A DNA stretch of 6,606 nucleotides from Phycisphaerae bacterium (lineage in GTDB: Bacteria; Planctomycetota; Phycisphaerae; Phycisphaerales; SM1A02). Positions 1-6,606 of the stretch are shown in pieces. A program made the translations under genes and the position numbers. Location of the stretch: positions 1 through 6,606 of the forward strand of contig JABJQE010000028.1 of the NCBI GenBank assembly GCA_018663565.1, given 5' to 3'. Positions within the stretch are counted from its first letter, which is position 1; every line of letters starts with the position of its first letter. The notes under the pieces were generated by a model, which had not been told where the DNA came from, made no database searches, and saw only the letters and a program-made list of their open reading frames with translations.

Positions 1-2
1 GT

Positions 3-2774
3 GACTGCGGGGCCTGCACGGTGCTGCTCGATGGCCAACCGGTCAATGCCTGCCTGACGCTCGCCGGCACGGTCGGAGATCGCGCCATCACGACCATCGA
101 GGGGCTCGCCAAAGACGGTGAACTCACGCCACTGCAGCGATCCTTCGTAGGGGAAGGCGGCATTCAGTGTGGCTTCTGTACGCCGGGAATGACACTCGCG
201 GCGACCTCGCTAATCGAACATGATGCCGAGCCCAGCGATGATGACATCAAGGAAGCCCTGTCCGGCAACATGTGCCGGTGCACCGGTTACTCCGGCATCA
301 TGCGATCGGTCAAACGGTGCGGCAACTATCGCGCAGACGGCACCTGCGCCAAGCATGAGCACCACGACGGCGACATCCCAGAGAAATCTCCAGACAATGA
401 CACGGTCGGCGTGTCCATTCCCCGCGTCGACGCGGTCGACAAAGTCACCGGCCGCGCCCAGTACACCGCCGACATCTTCCTTCCGAACATGGCCTACGGG
501 AAACTGCTCGGCTCACCGATCGCCCATGGTCTGATCAAGCGAATCGATACCTCCAAGGCCGAGGCGCTTCCGGGTGTGCTCGCCGTACTCACTGGCAAGG
601 ACGTGACCGACACCAAGTATGGCGTCTCGCCCGCCCGCTACGACGAGGATGTGCTTGCCAAGGAGAAGGTTCGTCACGTAGGTGACCCCGTCGCAGCCGT
701 CGCAGCCGTCGACGAGCGAACGGCCGAGCGTGCCGTGTCGCTCATCGAAGTCGAATACGAAGAATTGCCTGCGGTCCTCGATCCGATCTCGGCCATCGCC
801 GAGGGTGCGCCGCTGGTCAACGATCGCTTCGAACGGAATATCAACACGCATGTCGAGCAGGTGTTCGGCGATCTCGAGGCAGGATTTGCAGAGTCCTACC
901 TGATTCGTGAAGAGGTCTTCACCGGCAATCACATCTATCAGTGCCCGATGGAGCCACACGCGTCGATCTCGACATGGGATCCGGACGGGACGCTCGTCCT
1001 GTATACCTCGACGCAGGTTCCACACTACGTGCAGTACATGATGGCGCACGTACTGAACATCCCGCTTGGTCGCATCCGCGTCATTCGACCCACCGTTGGT
1101 GGTGGTTTCGGCGGCAAGGCGGCAACATCGCCGCTGGAAATCAACTCGGCCCTGCTCTCGCAGAAGATCGGCCGGCCGGTCAAGATGGTCTACACCCGCG
1201 AGGAGATGTTCCAATACGGTCGTGGCCGCCACAAACAGCACATGCGATTCAAACTCGGCGTCGACCGCGACGGGAAAATCAAGGCCTTCAAGAGCGAAAT
1301 CCACCTCGACGGTGGTGCCTACTCCAGTTTCGGTGTGGCAACCGCCTACTACGCCGGCAGCATGATTCCCACGCTCTACCATCTGCCCGCGTACCAGTAC
1401 GACGGCTACCGCGTGATGACCAACAAGCCGGCCTGCGGCGCGATGCGGGGACACGGCGTTCCGCAGCCACGATTCGCATTCGAGTGCCTGCTCGGCATGG
1501 TTGCCGATGAACTCGGTATCGATCCGGTCGAGATTCGCGAACGCAACGCGATGGATCCCGAGACGATCACCATCAATGATCTGGACATCGGCAGTTGCGA
1601 GTACCGCGCGACACTGCGAGAAGTCAAGGAACGCTCCGGTTGGACCAAGAAATACGGCAAACTTCCGCCAGGCAAAGGTATTGGCATCGGATGCGGCGGC
1701 TTCGTCTCTGGCGCTGGCTACTGCATCTACCGCGGGCAGGTTCAACTCTCGCACGAGAAGGGACGCGAGCCATTCCAGAAGAAGTCGATCTTCCCGCATG
1801 CCAACGCGGTTGTGAAAATAACCGAGGATGGAACAGCTGCGGTTCTAATGATCGGTGCCGCTGAGATCGGTCAAGGCAGCGATACGGTACTGGTGCAGAT
1901 GTGCGCCGAGTCGCTGGGCATTCCAGCCTCACGCATTCGAATGCGGAGCGGCGACAGCGATATCTCGCCGATCGATCTCGGCGCCTATTCGTCTCGTATC
2001 ACGCTGATGGGTGGGCATGCCGTTTCGCGTGCCGGCCGCGCCGTCGTGGATGCCATGCGTCCGTTTGCAGCGGCGCTCCTTGAATGCAACGAGGATGAGG
2101 TCGAAGCCCGGGACGCGAAGATGTACGTCCGCGACCATCCAGATCGAAGCATCGCCTGGGAAGAGGTCGCGCGGAAGTACTTCAACGAGAAGGGCCCGCT
2201 CGTCGGCACCGGCTGCTACAAACCGCCGGACGGCCTCGGTGGTGACTACAAGGGCGCGACGGTCGGCACCAGTCCGGCCTACTCCTTCGGCAGCGCCGTG
2301 TGTGAAGTAACCGTCGATCTCGAAACCGGCAAGGTCAAGATCGACAAATTCACCGACTACCACGACTGCGGACGGGCCATCAATCCCAAAACCGTCCACG
2401 GACAGGTCGAGGGTGCCGTCATCATGGGCGCGAGTGAAACCATCATGGAAGACGTAATGTTCGACGAGCAGGGGCAACTGCTCAACCCGAATCTGCACGG
2501 CTATCTCATGATGACCATCAAGGACGCCCCGGATATCTTCAGCGGCATCGTCGACTCGTATGAGCCTCGCGGCCCCTACGGCGCCAAGGAGATCGGCGAA
2601 GGCTCGACGCTGCCCGTCCTCGGCGCCGTTGCCCACGCCATCGCAAACGCAACGGGCGTATGGATCACGGATCTGCCGATTACGCCGGAAAAGATTCGAC
2701 GGGCGCTAAGGCAGAAGTCGGAATCCGAAAGTCGGAAGCCGGTGAGCGTTGCGACGGCTTCTGTTGGCGATTGA
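3..2774 (+). CDS. Molybdenum hydroxylase, fused [2Fe-2S] and molybdopterin-binding subunits (5' partial), 4-hydroxybenzoyl-CoA reductase-like
   Basis: This is an enzyme of the xanthine dehydrogenase/aldehyde oxidase family, which uses a Mo-molybdopterin centre and [2Fe-2S] clusters. The reading frame is open from base 3. The first visible residues, DCGACTV, are the end of the plant-ferredoxin-type cluster motif, so the true start and roughly 40-50 residues lie upstream; the GTG at 21 is the Val of that motif, not a start. Counting from the first visible codon (923 residues): second [2Fe-2S] motifs CGFC at 56 and CRCTGY at 91; a linker; an a/b hammerhead domain at about 143-255; and molybdopterin motifs GGGFGGK at 366, AMRGHG at 480, EIGQG at 621, GAYSSR at 660 and GAKEIGEG at 860, with probable catalytic Glu866. 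No FAD domain separates the two parts. The AMRGHG and GAYSSR motifs resemble, from memory, HcrA of 4-hydroxybenzoyl-CoA reductase. An aldehyde oxidoreductase (Mop-type, also FAD-less) or another aromatic hydroxylase remains possible. The FAD subunit, if any, is not in view. Family assignment is firm; the substrate is inferred. Confidence 0.93.
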   Translation, partial: DCGACTVLLDGQPVNACLTLAGTVGDRAITTIEGLAKDGELTPLQRSFVGEGGIQCGFCTPGMTLAATSLIEHDAEPSDDDIKEALSGNMCRCTGYSGIMRSVKRCGNYRADGTCAKHEHHDGDIPEKSPDNDTVGVSIPRVDAVDKVTGRAQYTADIFLPNMAYGKLLGSPIAHGLIKRIDTSKAEALPGVLAVLTGKDVTDTKYGVSPARYDEDVLAKEKVRHVGDPVAAVAAVDERTAERAVSLIEVEYEELPAVLDPISAIAEGAPLVNDRFERNINTHVEQVFGDLEAGFAESYLIREEVFTGNHIYQCPMEPHASISTWDPDGTLVLYTSTQVPHYVQYMMAHVLNIPLGRIRVIRPTVGGGFGGKAATSPLEINSALLSQKIGRPVKMVYTREEMFQYGRGRHKQHMRFKLGVDRDGKIKAFKSEIHLDGGAYSSFGVATAYYAGSMIPTLYHLPAYQYDGYRVMTNKPACGAMRGHGVPQPRFAFECLLGMVADELGIDPVEIRERNAMDPETITINDLDIGSCEYRATLREVKERSGWTKKYGKLPPGKGIGIGCGGFVSGAGYCIYRGQVQLSHEKGREPFQKKSIFPHANAVVKITEDGTAAVLMIGAAEIGQGSDTVLVQMCAESLGIPASRIRMRSGDSDISPIDLGAYSSRITLMGGHAVSRAGRAVVDAMRPFAAALLECNEDEVEARDAKMYVRDHPDRSIAWEEVARKYFNEKGPLVGTGCYKPPDGLGGDYKGATVGTSPAYSFGSAVCEVTVDLETGKVKIDKFTDYHDCGRAINPKTVHGQVEGAVIMGASETIMEDVMFDEQGQLLNPNLHGYLMMTIKDAPDIFSGIVDSYEPRGPYGAKEIGEGSTLPVLGAVAHAIANATGVWITDLPITPEKIRRALRQKSESESRKPVSVATASVGD
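2715..2737. repeat. 9-bp direct repeat in the 3' end of the Mo hydroxylase gene
   Basis: The 9-mer AAGTCGGAA occurs at 2715-2723 and again at 2729-2737. It encodes part of a polar tail (KSESESRK) that follows the usual family C-terminus (PITPEKIRRAL). The tail is probably disordered and not part of the catalytic domain. The repeat may be simple sequence drift at a gene end. Confidence 0.5.
2735..2761 (-). terminator. Possible weak hairpin terminator for the etf operon
   Basis: The inverted repeat GAAGCCG (2735-2741) and CGGCTTC (2755-2761) can form a 7-bp stem with a 13-nt loop. On the - strand it starts 23 nt past the stop codon of the Fe-S oxidoreductase gene, where a terminator would be expected. 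It lies inside the end of the convergent Mo hydroxylase gene. It is followed on the - strand only by CGACTTTC, not a true T-tract, so intrinsic termination would be weak. It may equally be a chance repeat. Confidence 0.2.
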
Positions 2775-2784
2775 CTCCTGCTGC

Positions 2785-4782
2785 TTACGTGGAACCACCG
2801 AGTGATTCCAGAAGCATCTCGGCCGGATCGAGTTGACCGATGTCCTTCGTCGAATCGGCAGCGTTCGCATCGGTCATCATTCGCATGCAGAACGGACACG
2901 CAGTGCAGATGGTGTCAGCGCCGGTATCGACCAACTGGCGGAACCTCGCCTCGCTGATGCGCTCGTTGCCGGTCTCGTCTTCCTTGAACATCTGCCCACC
3001 GCCGGCCCCGCAGCACATGCCGCGATCACGAGATCGCTCCGCCTCGACGAGTTGTACACCCGGAATAGAGGACAGCAGCGTTCTCGGCGGGTCGTAGATC
3101 TCATTGAGGCGACCCAAATAACAGGAGTCGTGGTACACAACGGTGCGATCGATCTGTGATTCAGGAACAAGCGTGCCCGTTGCCACAAGATCGGCTAGGA
3201 ACTCGGTGTGATGTATCACCTCGTAGTGGCCGTCGAAGTCCGGATACTCGTTCTGAATCGTGTTGTAGCAGTGAGGACAGATCGTCAGAATGCGTTTCGT
3301 GTCATAGCCGTCCAGCAGTTCGATGTTGGCCTCGGCCATCATCTGAAAGAGATACTCGTTGCCGATCCGTCTGGCCACATCGCCTGTGCATCGCTCTTCG
3401 TGGCCAAGAACCGCCCACTTGATGCCGGCTCGGTTCAAGAGTTCCGCCGTCGCTCTAGCAACCCGCTTGGACCGCTCATCTACAGACGGAGCGCACCCGA
3501 CCCAGAAAAGAATGTCGACTTCTCCCGCCTCCGCGCGAATCGGCACATCCAAACCTTCGGCCCACGCCATGCGTTCCTCGGGGCCGACTCCGTACGGACT
3601 GCCCGCCATTTCGATGCTTTGGCAGGCCTCTTGCAATGACTCTGGAAATTCACCAAGTTCCTGCACCAAATGCCGCCGCATGTCGATGATGCCGTCGGCT
3701 GGTGGAATCATCACGGGACACTCCTGAGCGCAGGCGCCACAGGTCGTGCAAGCCCAGATGACTTCAGGGTCGATGACGGCGGGAACGAGATCGACTTCTT
3801 CGCCGCCCCGCACAAGCGTATCGGCGTTGTCGTACAGATGGTTGCGCAGATTGATCGTGAGTTGTTTGGGCGAGAGCATCTTGCCGGTGAGTGCCGCAGG
3901 ACACTGATCGGTGCAGCGCCCGCACTCGGTGCATGAGTAGAGTTCGAGGATCTGCTTCGGGGTGAACTCGCTGATTTTCCGAACGCCAAGCGTCTCCTCA
4001 CGCTCGACACGGCCTTCCAGATCTTCGATGGGCGCCAGCCGCCCCTTCGGCTTCAGATTTCGGAAGAACACATTGGGCACGGCCGTGATGATGTGGAAGT
4101 GCTTCGAGTAGGGAAGCAGATTCAGGAAGAGCAGCACCAGCGCCACGTGCGTCCAGAAGCCGGCGTGCCAGATCACCGATACCGTCGACTCTGGCAGCCC
4201 CTGCATGGCCGAGGCGAGCATACTTCCGAGCGGCTCACCCCATACCGGCCCTTTTGGTGGATACAGAATCATCCCACCACCGTCGTAGAGCACGTCGGCC
4301 ACCATCATCACGCCGATGATGAGCAGAATGATGATGCCCTCGAGGCCAAGGGTCATACGCTTGGGCCTAACGATCAGCCGCAAGTAGAGGAACACGCCCA
4401 CGCCGATCAGCACGAGGACGATGTAGATGTCCTTGATAAGGCTGTAGATGTTTCCAAACAGAGTCCCGTCATCGAGCAACCAATACCCAAAGCCAGGGTC
4501 ATCGAGAAACCCGCGGGCAAACAGGATGAGTGAACGGATCAGCAGGACCAGAAAGCCGAAAAAAATTGCCTTGTGAGCAAGCCCGGCCAGCGGGTAGCGG
4601 GTCAGTTTCTTCTGTCCGAAGGCGAGGTGCAATGTTCCTCGCGTCCGCTCTCCAACCGAGTCAAATGTGAAGGGGCGTTTTCCGCCGGCCCCAATCACCA
4701 TCAGTCGCCATCGCCGCCATGCGGAAACGGCGAAGATCCCCACCGCCGCGAGTAAGAGAACCGCCGTGAGGATCGGATTCAC
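2785..4782 (-). CDS. Membrane Fe-S oxidoreductase, ETF:(mena)quinone oxidoreductase (EMO/DUF224) type
   Basis: This 665-residue membrane protein probably takes electrons from EtfAB and passes them through Fe-S clusters and haem b to quinone. The N-terminal part has about five hydrophobic helices (near 4-22, 68-90, 113-138, 146-165 and 206-224), as in NarI-like cytochrome b domains. His70, His206, His212, His228 and His230 are candidate haem ligands. Two 4Fe-4S motifs follow: Cys284/287/290/294 and Cys345/348/351/355. Two CCG domains come next. The first has Cys430, Cys465-Thr466 and Cys502/505, with Thr replacing one Cys. The second is complete: Cys554, Cys590-Cys591, Cys627/630, with 35-residue spacings, as in the non-cubane cluster site of heterodisulfide reductase HdrB. 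The start is a GTG whose GTGA overlaps the etfA stop by 4 nt, implying translational coupling; the preceding GGGAAG is a weak, distant Shine-Dalgarno. Family and gene order match the EMO module described from syntrophic and Geobacter-type anaerobes. Use of menaquinone rather than ubiquinone is inferred. Confidence 0.93.
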   Translation of the reverse strand: MNPILTAVLLLAAVGIFAVSAWRRWRLMVIGAGGKRPFTFDSVGERTRGTLHLAFGQKKLTRYPLAGLAHKAIFFGFLVLLIRSLILFARGFLDDPGFGYWLLDDGTLFGNIYSLIKDIYIVLVLIGVGVFLYLRLIVRPKRMTLGLEGIIILLIIGVMMVADVLYDGGGMILYPPKGPVWGEPLGSMLASAMQGLPESTVSVIWHAGFWTHVALVLLFLNLLPYSKHFHIITAVPNVFFRNLKPKGRLAPIEDLEGRVEREETLGVRKISEFTPKQILELYSCTECGRCTDQCPAALTGKMLSPKQLTINLRNHLYDNADTLVRGGEEVDLVPAVIDPEVIWACTTCGACAQECPVMIPPADGIIDMRRHLVQELGEFPESLQEACQSIEMAGSPYGVGPEERMAWAEGLDVPIRAEAGEVDILFWVGCAPSVDERSKRVARATAELLNRAGIKWAVLGHEERCTGDVARRIGNEYLFQMMAEANIELLDGYDTKRILTICPHCYNTIQNEYPDFDGHYEVIHHTEFLADLVATGTLVPESQIDRTVVYHDSCYLGRLNEIYDPPRTLLSSIPGVQLVEAERSRDRGMCCGAGGGQMFKEDETGNERISEARFRQLVDTGADTICTACPFCMRMMTDANAADSTKDIGQLDPAEMLLESLGGST

Positions 4783-5771
4783 TGCAGGACCGGCTTCCCA
4801 TCAAGGGATTGGCATGCTTCGTTGATAAGCGGAACCATCTCAAAGAGATCGGCCACACACCCATAGGTCGCCACACCAAAAATCGGTGCTGCTGCCTTGG
4901 TGTTGATTGCAACGATCACTTTGCTGCCCCGCATGCCGGCCAGATGCTGAATGGCACCATCGATGCCACACGCGATGTAGAGCTGCGGGGCCACGACGTT
5001 ACCGGTCAGACCGACCTGATGAGATTGCGGTTGATACCCGGCATCGACGGCGGCCCGAGTCGCGCCCACGGCACCGCCGAGGCGATGCGCCAGGTCGTAC
5101 AGGATCGAGAAGTTCTCCTCGGACTCGAGCGACCGGCCGCCAGAGACGATGATGTCGGCATCGGCGAGATTCTGCTCGTCCTCGTCGCTCGGCACGATTT
5201 CACGAAACACGATGTGTTGATCGGTATCGCTCAGCGTGACGTCCAATGGCGTAATCGGTGCGGGCGTCGCCGCGGACGAAGCCGGTGCCGGGTAGGCGGT
5301 GCCGCGAATGGACAGGATCCGAAGCGTTCCCACTGGAAGTGATATTTCGCCCAGGCATTTGGCGGCATACATCGACCGCGTCACGGCGATTGCGTCGCCT
5401 TGTAATTCGACCGTGAGGCAATCTGTCGCCATCATCGCATCACGCCGCGCGGCGAGTCGCGGAGCCAGATCGCGGCTCATGGAGGTGGTCGCCATTAGAA
5501 TGAGCGAAGCACCGGCCGTATCGATCGCAGACTCCACGGCGCGGGTGTATGGAAGCACACGATAGTGCTCGAAATCCACGTGATCTATCACGTGAACCGC
5601 ATCTACACCGGTCATGGCGACCTGCTCAGCAAGTGAACCGATGTCGTGCCCGATGATCACGGCGTGGATGTCGCCATCGGTGAGATCGCGAGCCGCGGTC
5701 AACATGCACAGCGAGGACGGCATGACGCTGCCTCCTCGGTGTTCGATGAATATCAGCGTAGTATCAGACAT
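4779..5771 (-). CDS. etfA: Electron transfer flavoprotein alpha subunit
   Basis: This is the 330-residue large subunit of ETF, a soluble FAD carrier that collects electrons from acyl-CoA and related dehydrogenases. The N-terminal domain (about 1-190) begins with the usual TLIFIEHRGG. The C-terminal FAD domain holds SGGR at 210, GATRAAVDAG at 236, QVGLTGNVVAP at 252, LYIACGIDGAIQHLAGM at 264 and AIN at 288. Aligned by eye to human ETFA (offset 10), the FAD-contact residues Arg213, Arg239, Thr256, Gln275/His276, Asn290 and Asp308 are kept. Several neighbours differ: Thr238 for Ser, Leu255 for Gln, Asn258 for Lys, Thr291-Lys292 for Lys-Asp and Thr302 for Asp. I chose the ATG at 5771, two bases past the etfB stop, with AAGG 10 nt upstream. 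A longer frame reaching 5885 would overlap etfB and add 38 residues unlike any ETF N-terminus. The gene runs by a 4-nt overlap into the Fe-S oxidoreductase gene. Confidence 0.96.
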   Translation of the reverse strand: MSDTTLIFIEHRGGSVMPSSLCMLTAARDLTDGDIHAVIIGHDIGSLAEQVAMTGVDAVHVIDHVDFEHYRVLPYTRAVESAIDTAGASLILMATTSMSRDLAPRLAARRDAMMATDCLTVELQGDAIAVTRSMYAAKCLGEISLPVGTLRILSIRGTAYPAPASSAATPAPITPLDVTLSDTDQHIVFREIVPSDEDEQNLADADIIVSGGRSLESEENFSILYDLAHRLGGAVGATRAAVDAGYQPQSHQVGLTGNVVAPQLYIACGIDGAIQHLAGMRGSKVIVAINTKAAAPIFGVATYGCVADLFEMVPLINEACQSLDGKPVLQ

Positions 5772-5773
5772 GA

Positions 5774-6559
5774 TCAGAGAACCTTGGCCTCTTTGCGAAG
5801 CAGTCCTACCAACTCCCGGGCCATCTCCTCGGGTGTTCCGTCGAGAACACGGCACGGCGGACGTTCCGAGGGGGCCTGAAGGCACACGAATGTGGTTGAT
5901 GGCTCGCTTTGGTCAGCCAAAGTTGAAGCGTCGATCGTGTCAACAGGCTTCTTCTTGGCCTTCATGATCATCGGCAACGCCGGATACCGCGGCTCAACAA
6001 GACCCTTGTCACAAGTGAGCAGCATCGGTAGATCGCCCTCAAGAACAACTGCGCCATCATCGGTTCTGCGACGAATCCTCGCGCGACCGGCGGTGTCGTC
6101 CAGTTCCAGTCCGGTGACACCGCCGACGTGAGGTAATCCGAGGAACTCGGCAAGGGCCGGTCCGAGCTCGCCCGAATCGTTGTCGATGGTCTTCCTGCCG
6201 CACAGCACAAGATCGGGCTGCGCATCCGCCTGCCGAATCGCAGCAGCGATGAGCCGGGCCATTGCAACTTCATCGTGAAGCGGCAGGTCTTCGCCAACAA
6301 GATGAATGCCGCGATCGGCCCCCATGGCAAGCGCGGTTCGCAGGGCACCAGCCGCCCCCTTGTCCCCCGCAGTGAATGCGATGATTTCCGCAACCTCCCA
6401 GCCACCCTCTCGAATCTGCACCGCCTGCTCGAGGGCGAACTCATCGAAGGGGCTGCAGACGAACTTCAGGCCAGCCGGATCGATGCCGGACCCATCATCC
6501 TGAACCCGGATCACCGCCCGGGAATCGGGTACCTGCATGGCGATGGCCAGAACTCTCAT
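5774..6559 (-). CDS. etfB: Electron transfer flavoprotein beta subunit
   Basis: This 261-residue partner of EtfA binds the second nucleotide (AMP in classical ETFs, FAD in bifurcating ones) and carries the loop that docks onto dehydrogenases. Visible motifs are the N-terminal MRVLAIAMQVPDS, SPFDEFALEQAV at 36, ALAMGADR at 77, the nucleotide loop GRKTIDNDSGELGP at 121 and the recognition-loop block EPRYPALPMIMKAKKKP at 189. Leu195 of that block matches the anchoring Leu of human ETFB. The loop 125-134 matches neither the classical AMP version nor the bifurcating FAD version well, so the second cofactor is not assigned. The start is the ATG at 6559, which gives the standard family N-terminus. 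A TTG at 6595 would add 12 residues without family support. A GAGGA Shine-Dalgarno lies about 11 nt upstream, inside a small hairpin. It is the first gene of the etfB-etfA-EMO operon. Confidence 0.96.
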   Translation of the reverse strand: MRVLAIAMQVPDSRAVIRVQDDGSGIDPAGLKFVCSPFDEFALEQAVQIREGGWEVAEIIAFTAGDKGAAGALRTALAMGADRGIHLVGEDLPLHDEVAMARLIAAAIRQADAQPDLVLCGRKTIDNDSGELGPALAEFLGLPHVGGVTGLELDDTAGRARIRRRTDDGAVVLEGDLPMLLTCDKGLVEPRYPALPMIMKAKKKPVDTIDASTLADQSEPSTTFVCLQAPSERPPCRVLDGTPEEMARELVGLLRKEAKVL

Positions 6560-6562
6560 TGG

Positions 6563-6575
6563 GAGGAGTTTCCTC
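6563..6575 (-). promoter_or_regulatory. etfB Shine-Dalgarno within a small hairpin
   Basis: On the - strand the leader reads GAGGA-AAC-TCCTC just before the ATG at 6559. GAGGA is the only good Shine-Dalgarno, with about 11 nt to the start, which is rather long. It is perfectly complementary to the TCCTC that follows, so a 5-bp stem with a 3-nt loop could hide it. The repeat is certain; any regulatory effect is inference. Confidence 0.45.
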
Positions 6576-6576
6576 A

Positions 6577-6590
6577 CACAAATAATTGTG
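6577..6590. promoter_or_regulatory. AT-rich palindrome upstream of etfB, possible operator
   Basis: CACAA (6577-6581) and TTGTG (6586-6590) form a perfect 5-bp inverted repeat around ATAA. ACAAAT also occurs twice in direct orientation (6578-6583 and 6592-6597), 14 bp apart. The patch is much more AT-rich than the coding DNA, as expected near a promoter or regulator site. The window ends at 6606, and I could not place a convincing -35/-10 pair. Confidence 0.3.
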
Positions 6591-6606
6591 GACAAATTGG
6601 TGCTGA

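Noticed and set aside
21..23. GTG at 21 as start of the Mo hydroxylase
   Set aside because: The frame is open to the left edge, and the preceding codons encode the conserved DCGACT of the first [2Fe-2S] motif.
689..712. Tandem repeat of GTCGCAGCC
   Set aside because: It encodes the VAAVAAV stretch that is typical of this position in the hammerhead domain of the family, so it is explained by protein conservation.
513..1799. Long open frame (428 codons) on the - strand opposite the Mo hydroxylase
   Set aside because: It lies fully antisense to a well-conserved enzyme, its translation shows no family motif, and long antisense frames are common in GC-rich genes.
1929..2636. 235-codon open frame on the - strand opposite the Mo hydroxylase
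   Set aside because: It is a compositional shadow of the real gene, with no recognisable domain and no convincing start context.
5772..5885. 38-residue N-terminal extension of etfA
   Set aside because: It would overlap etfB by over 100 bp and has no similarity to ETF alpha N-termini. The ATG at 5771 gives the standard start and has a plausible Shine-Dalgarno.
6560..6595. Upstream TTG start for etfB adding 12 residues
   Set aside because: The family N-terminus begins at MRVLAIAMQVPD, and the extension would place the Shine-Dalgarno inside the coding sequence.

Overview
The window is a GC-rich bacterial chromosomal segment that is almost entirely coding. It holds four protein genes in two convergent groups and carries no taxonomic marker such as an rRNA or a phylum-specific gene. 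I can only say that it fits a bacterium using ETF-linked oxidation (acyl-CoA or aromatic-CoA type) coupled to a membrane quinone pool. No RNA gene, insertion sequence, CRISPR array or phage feature was seen.

Left half, + strand (3..2774): the 3' part of a molybdenum hydroxylase of the xanthine dehydrogenase/aldehyde oxidase family. Its [2Fe-2S] domain and its molybdopterin-binding domain are fused in one chain with no FAD domain between them. The 5' end lies outside the window, cut inside the first [2Fe-2S] motif. Its motifs look closest to the alpha subunit of 4-hydroxybenzoyl-CoA reductase, but the substrate is not proven.

Right half, - strand (6559 down to 2785): a tight three-gene operon, etfB, etfA, then a membrane Fe-S oxidoreductase. 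etfB and etfA are 2 nt apart, and etfA overlaps the next gene by 4 nt (GTGA). The third gene has five likely membrane helices, two 4Fe-4S motifs and two CCG (heterodisulfide-reductase-type) domains. This is the known layout of the ETF:(mena)quinone oxidoreductase (EMO, DUF224) module. Electrons from ETF-dependent dehydrogenases would pass to EtfAB, then through the Fe-S protein and haem b to quinone.

The two groups meet tail to tail with only 10 bp between the stop codons, so there is little room for separate terminators. The last 47 bp of the window, upstream of etfB, are AT-rich and hold a small palindrome and a hairpin that covers the likely ribosome binding site. A functional link between the Mo hydroxylase and the ETF module (for example in aromatic acid breakdown) is plausible but rests only on adjacency. 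I did not find a clearly undescribed system. The points most worth following are the FAD-less fusion of the Mo enzyme, the substituted FAD-site residues in EtfA, and the etfB leader.
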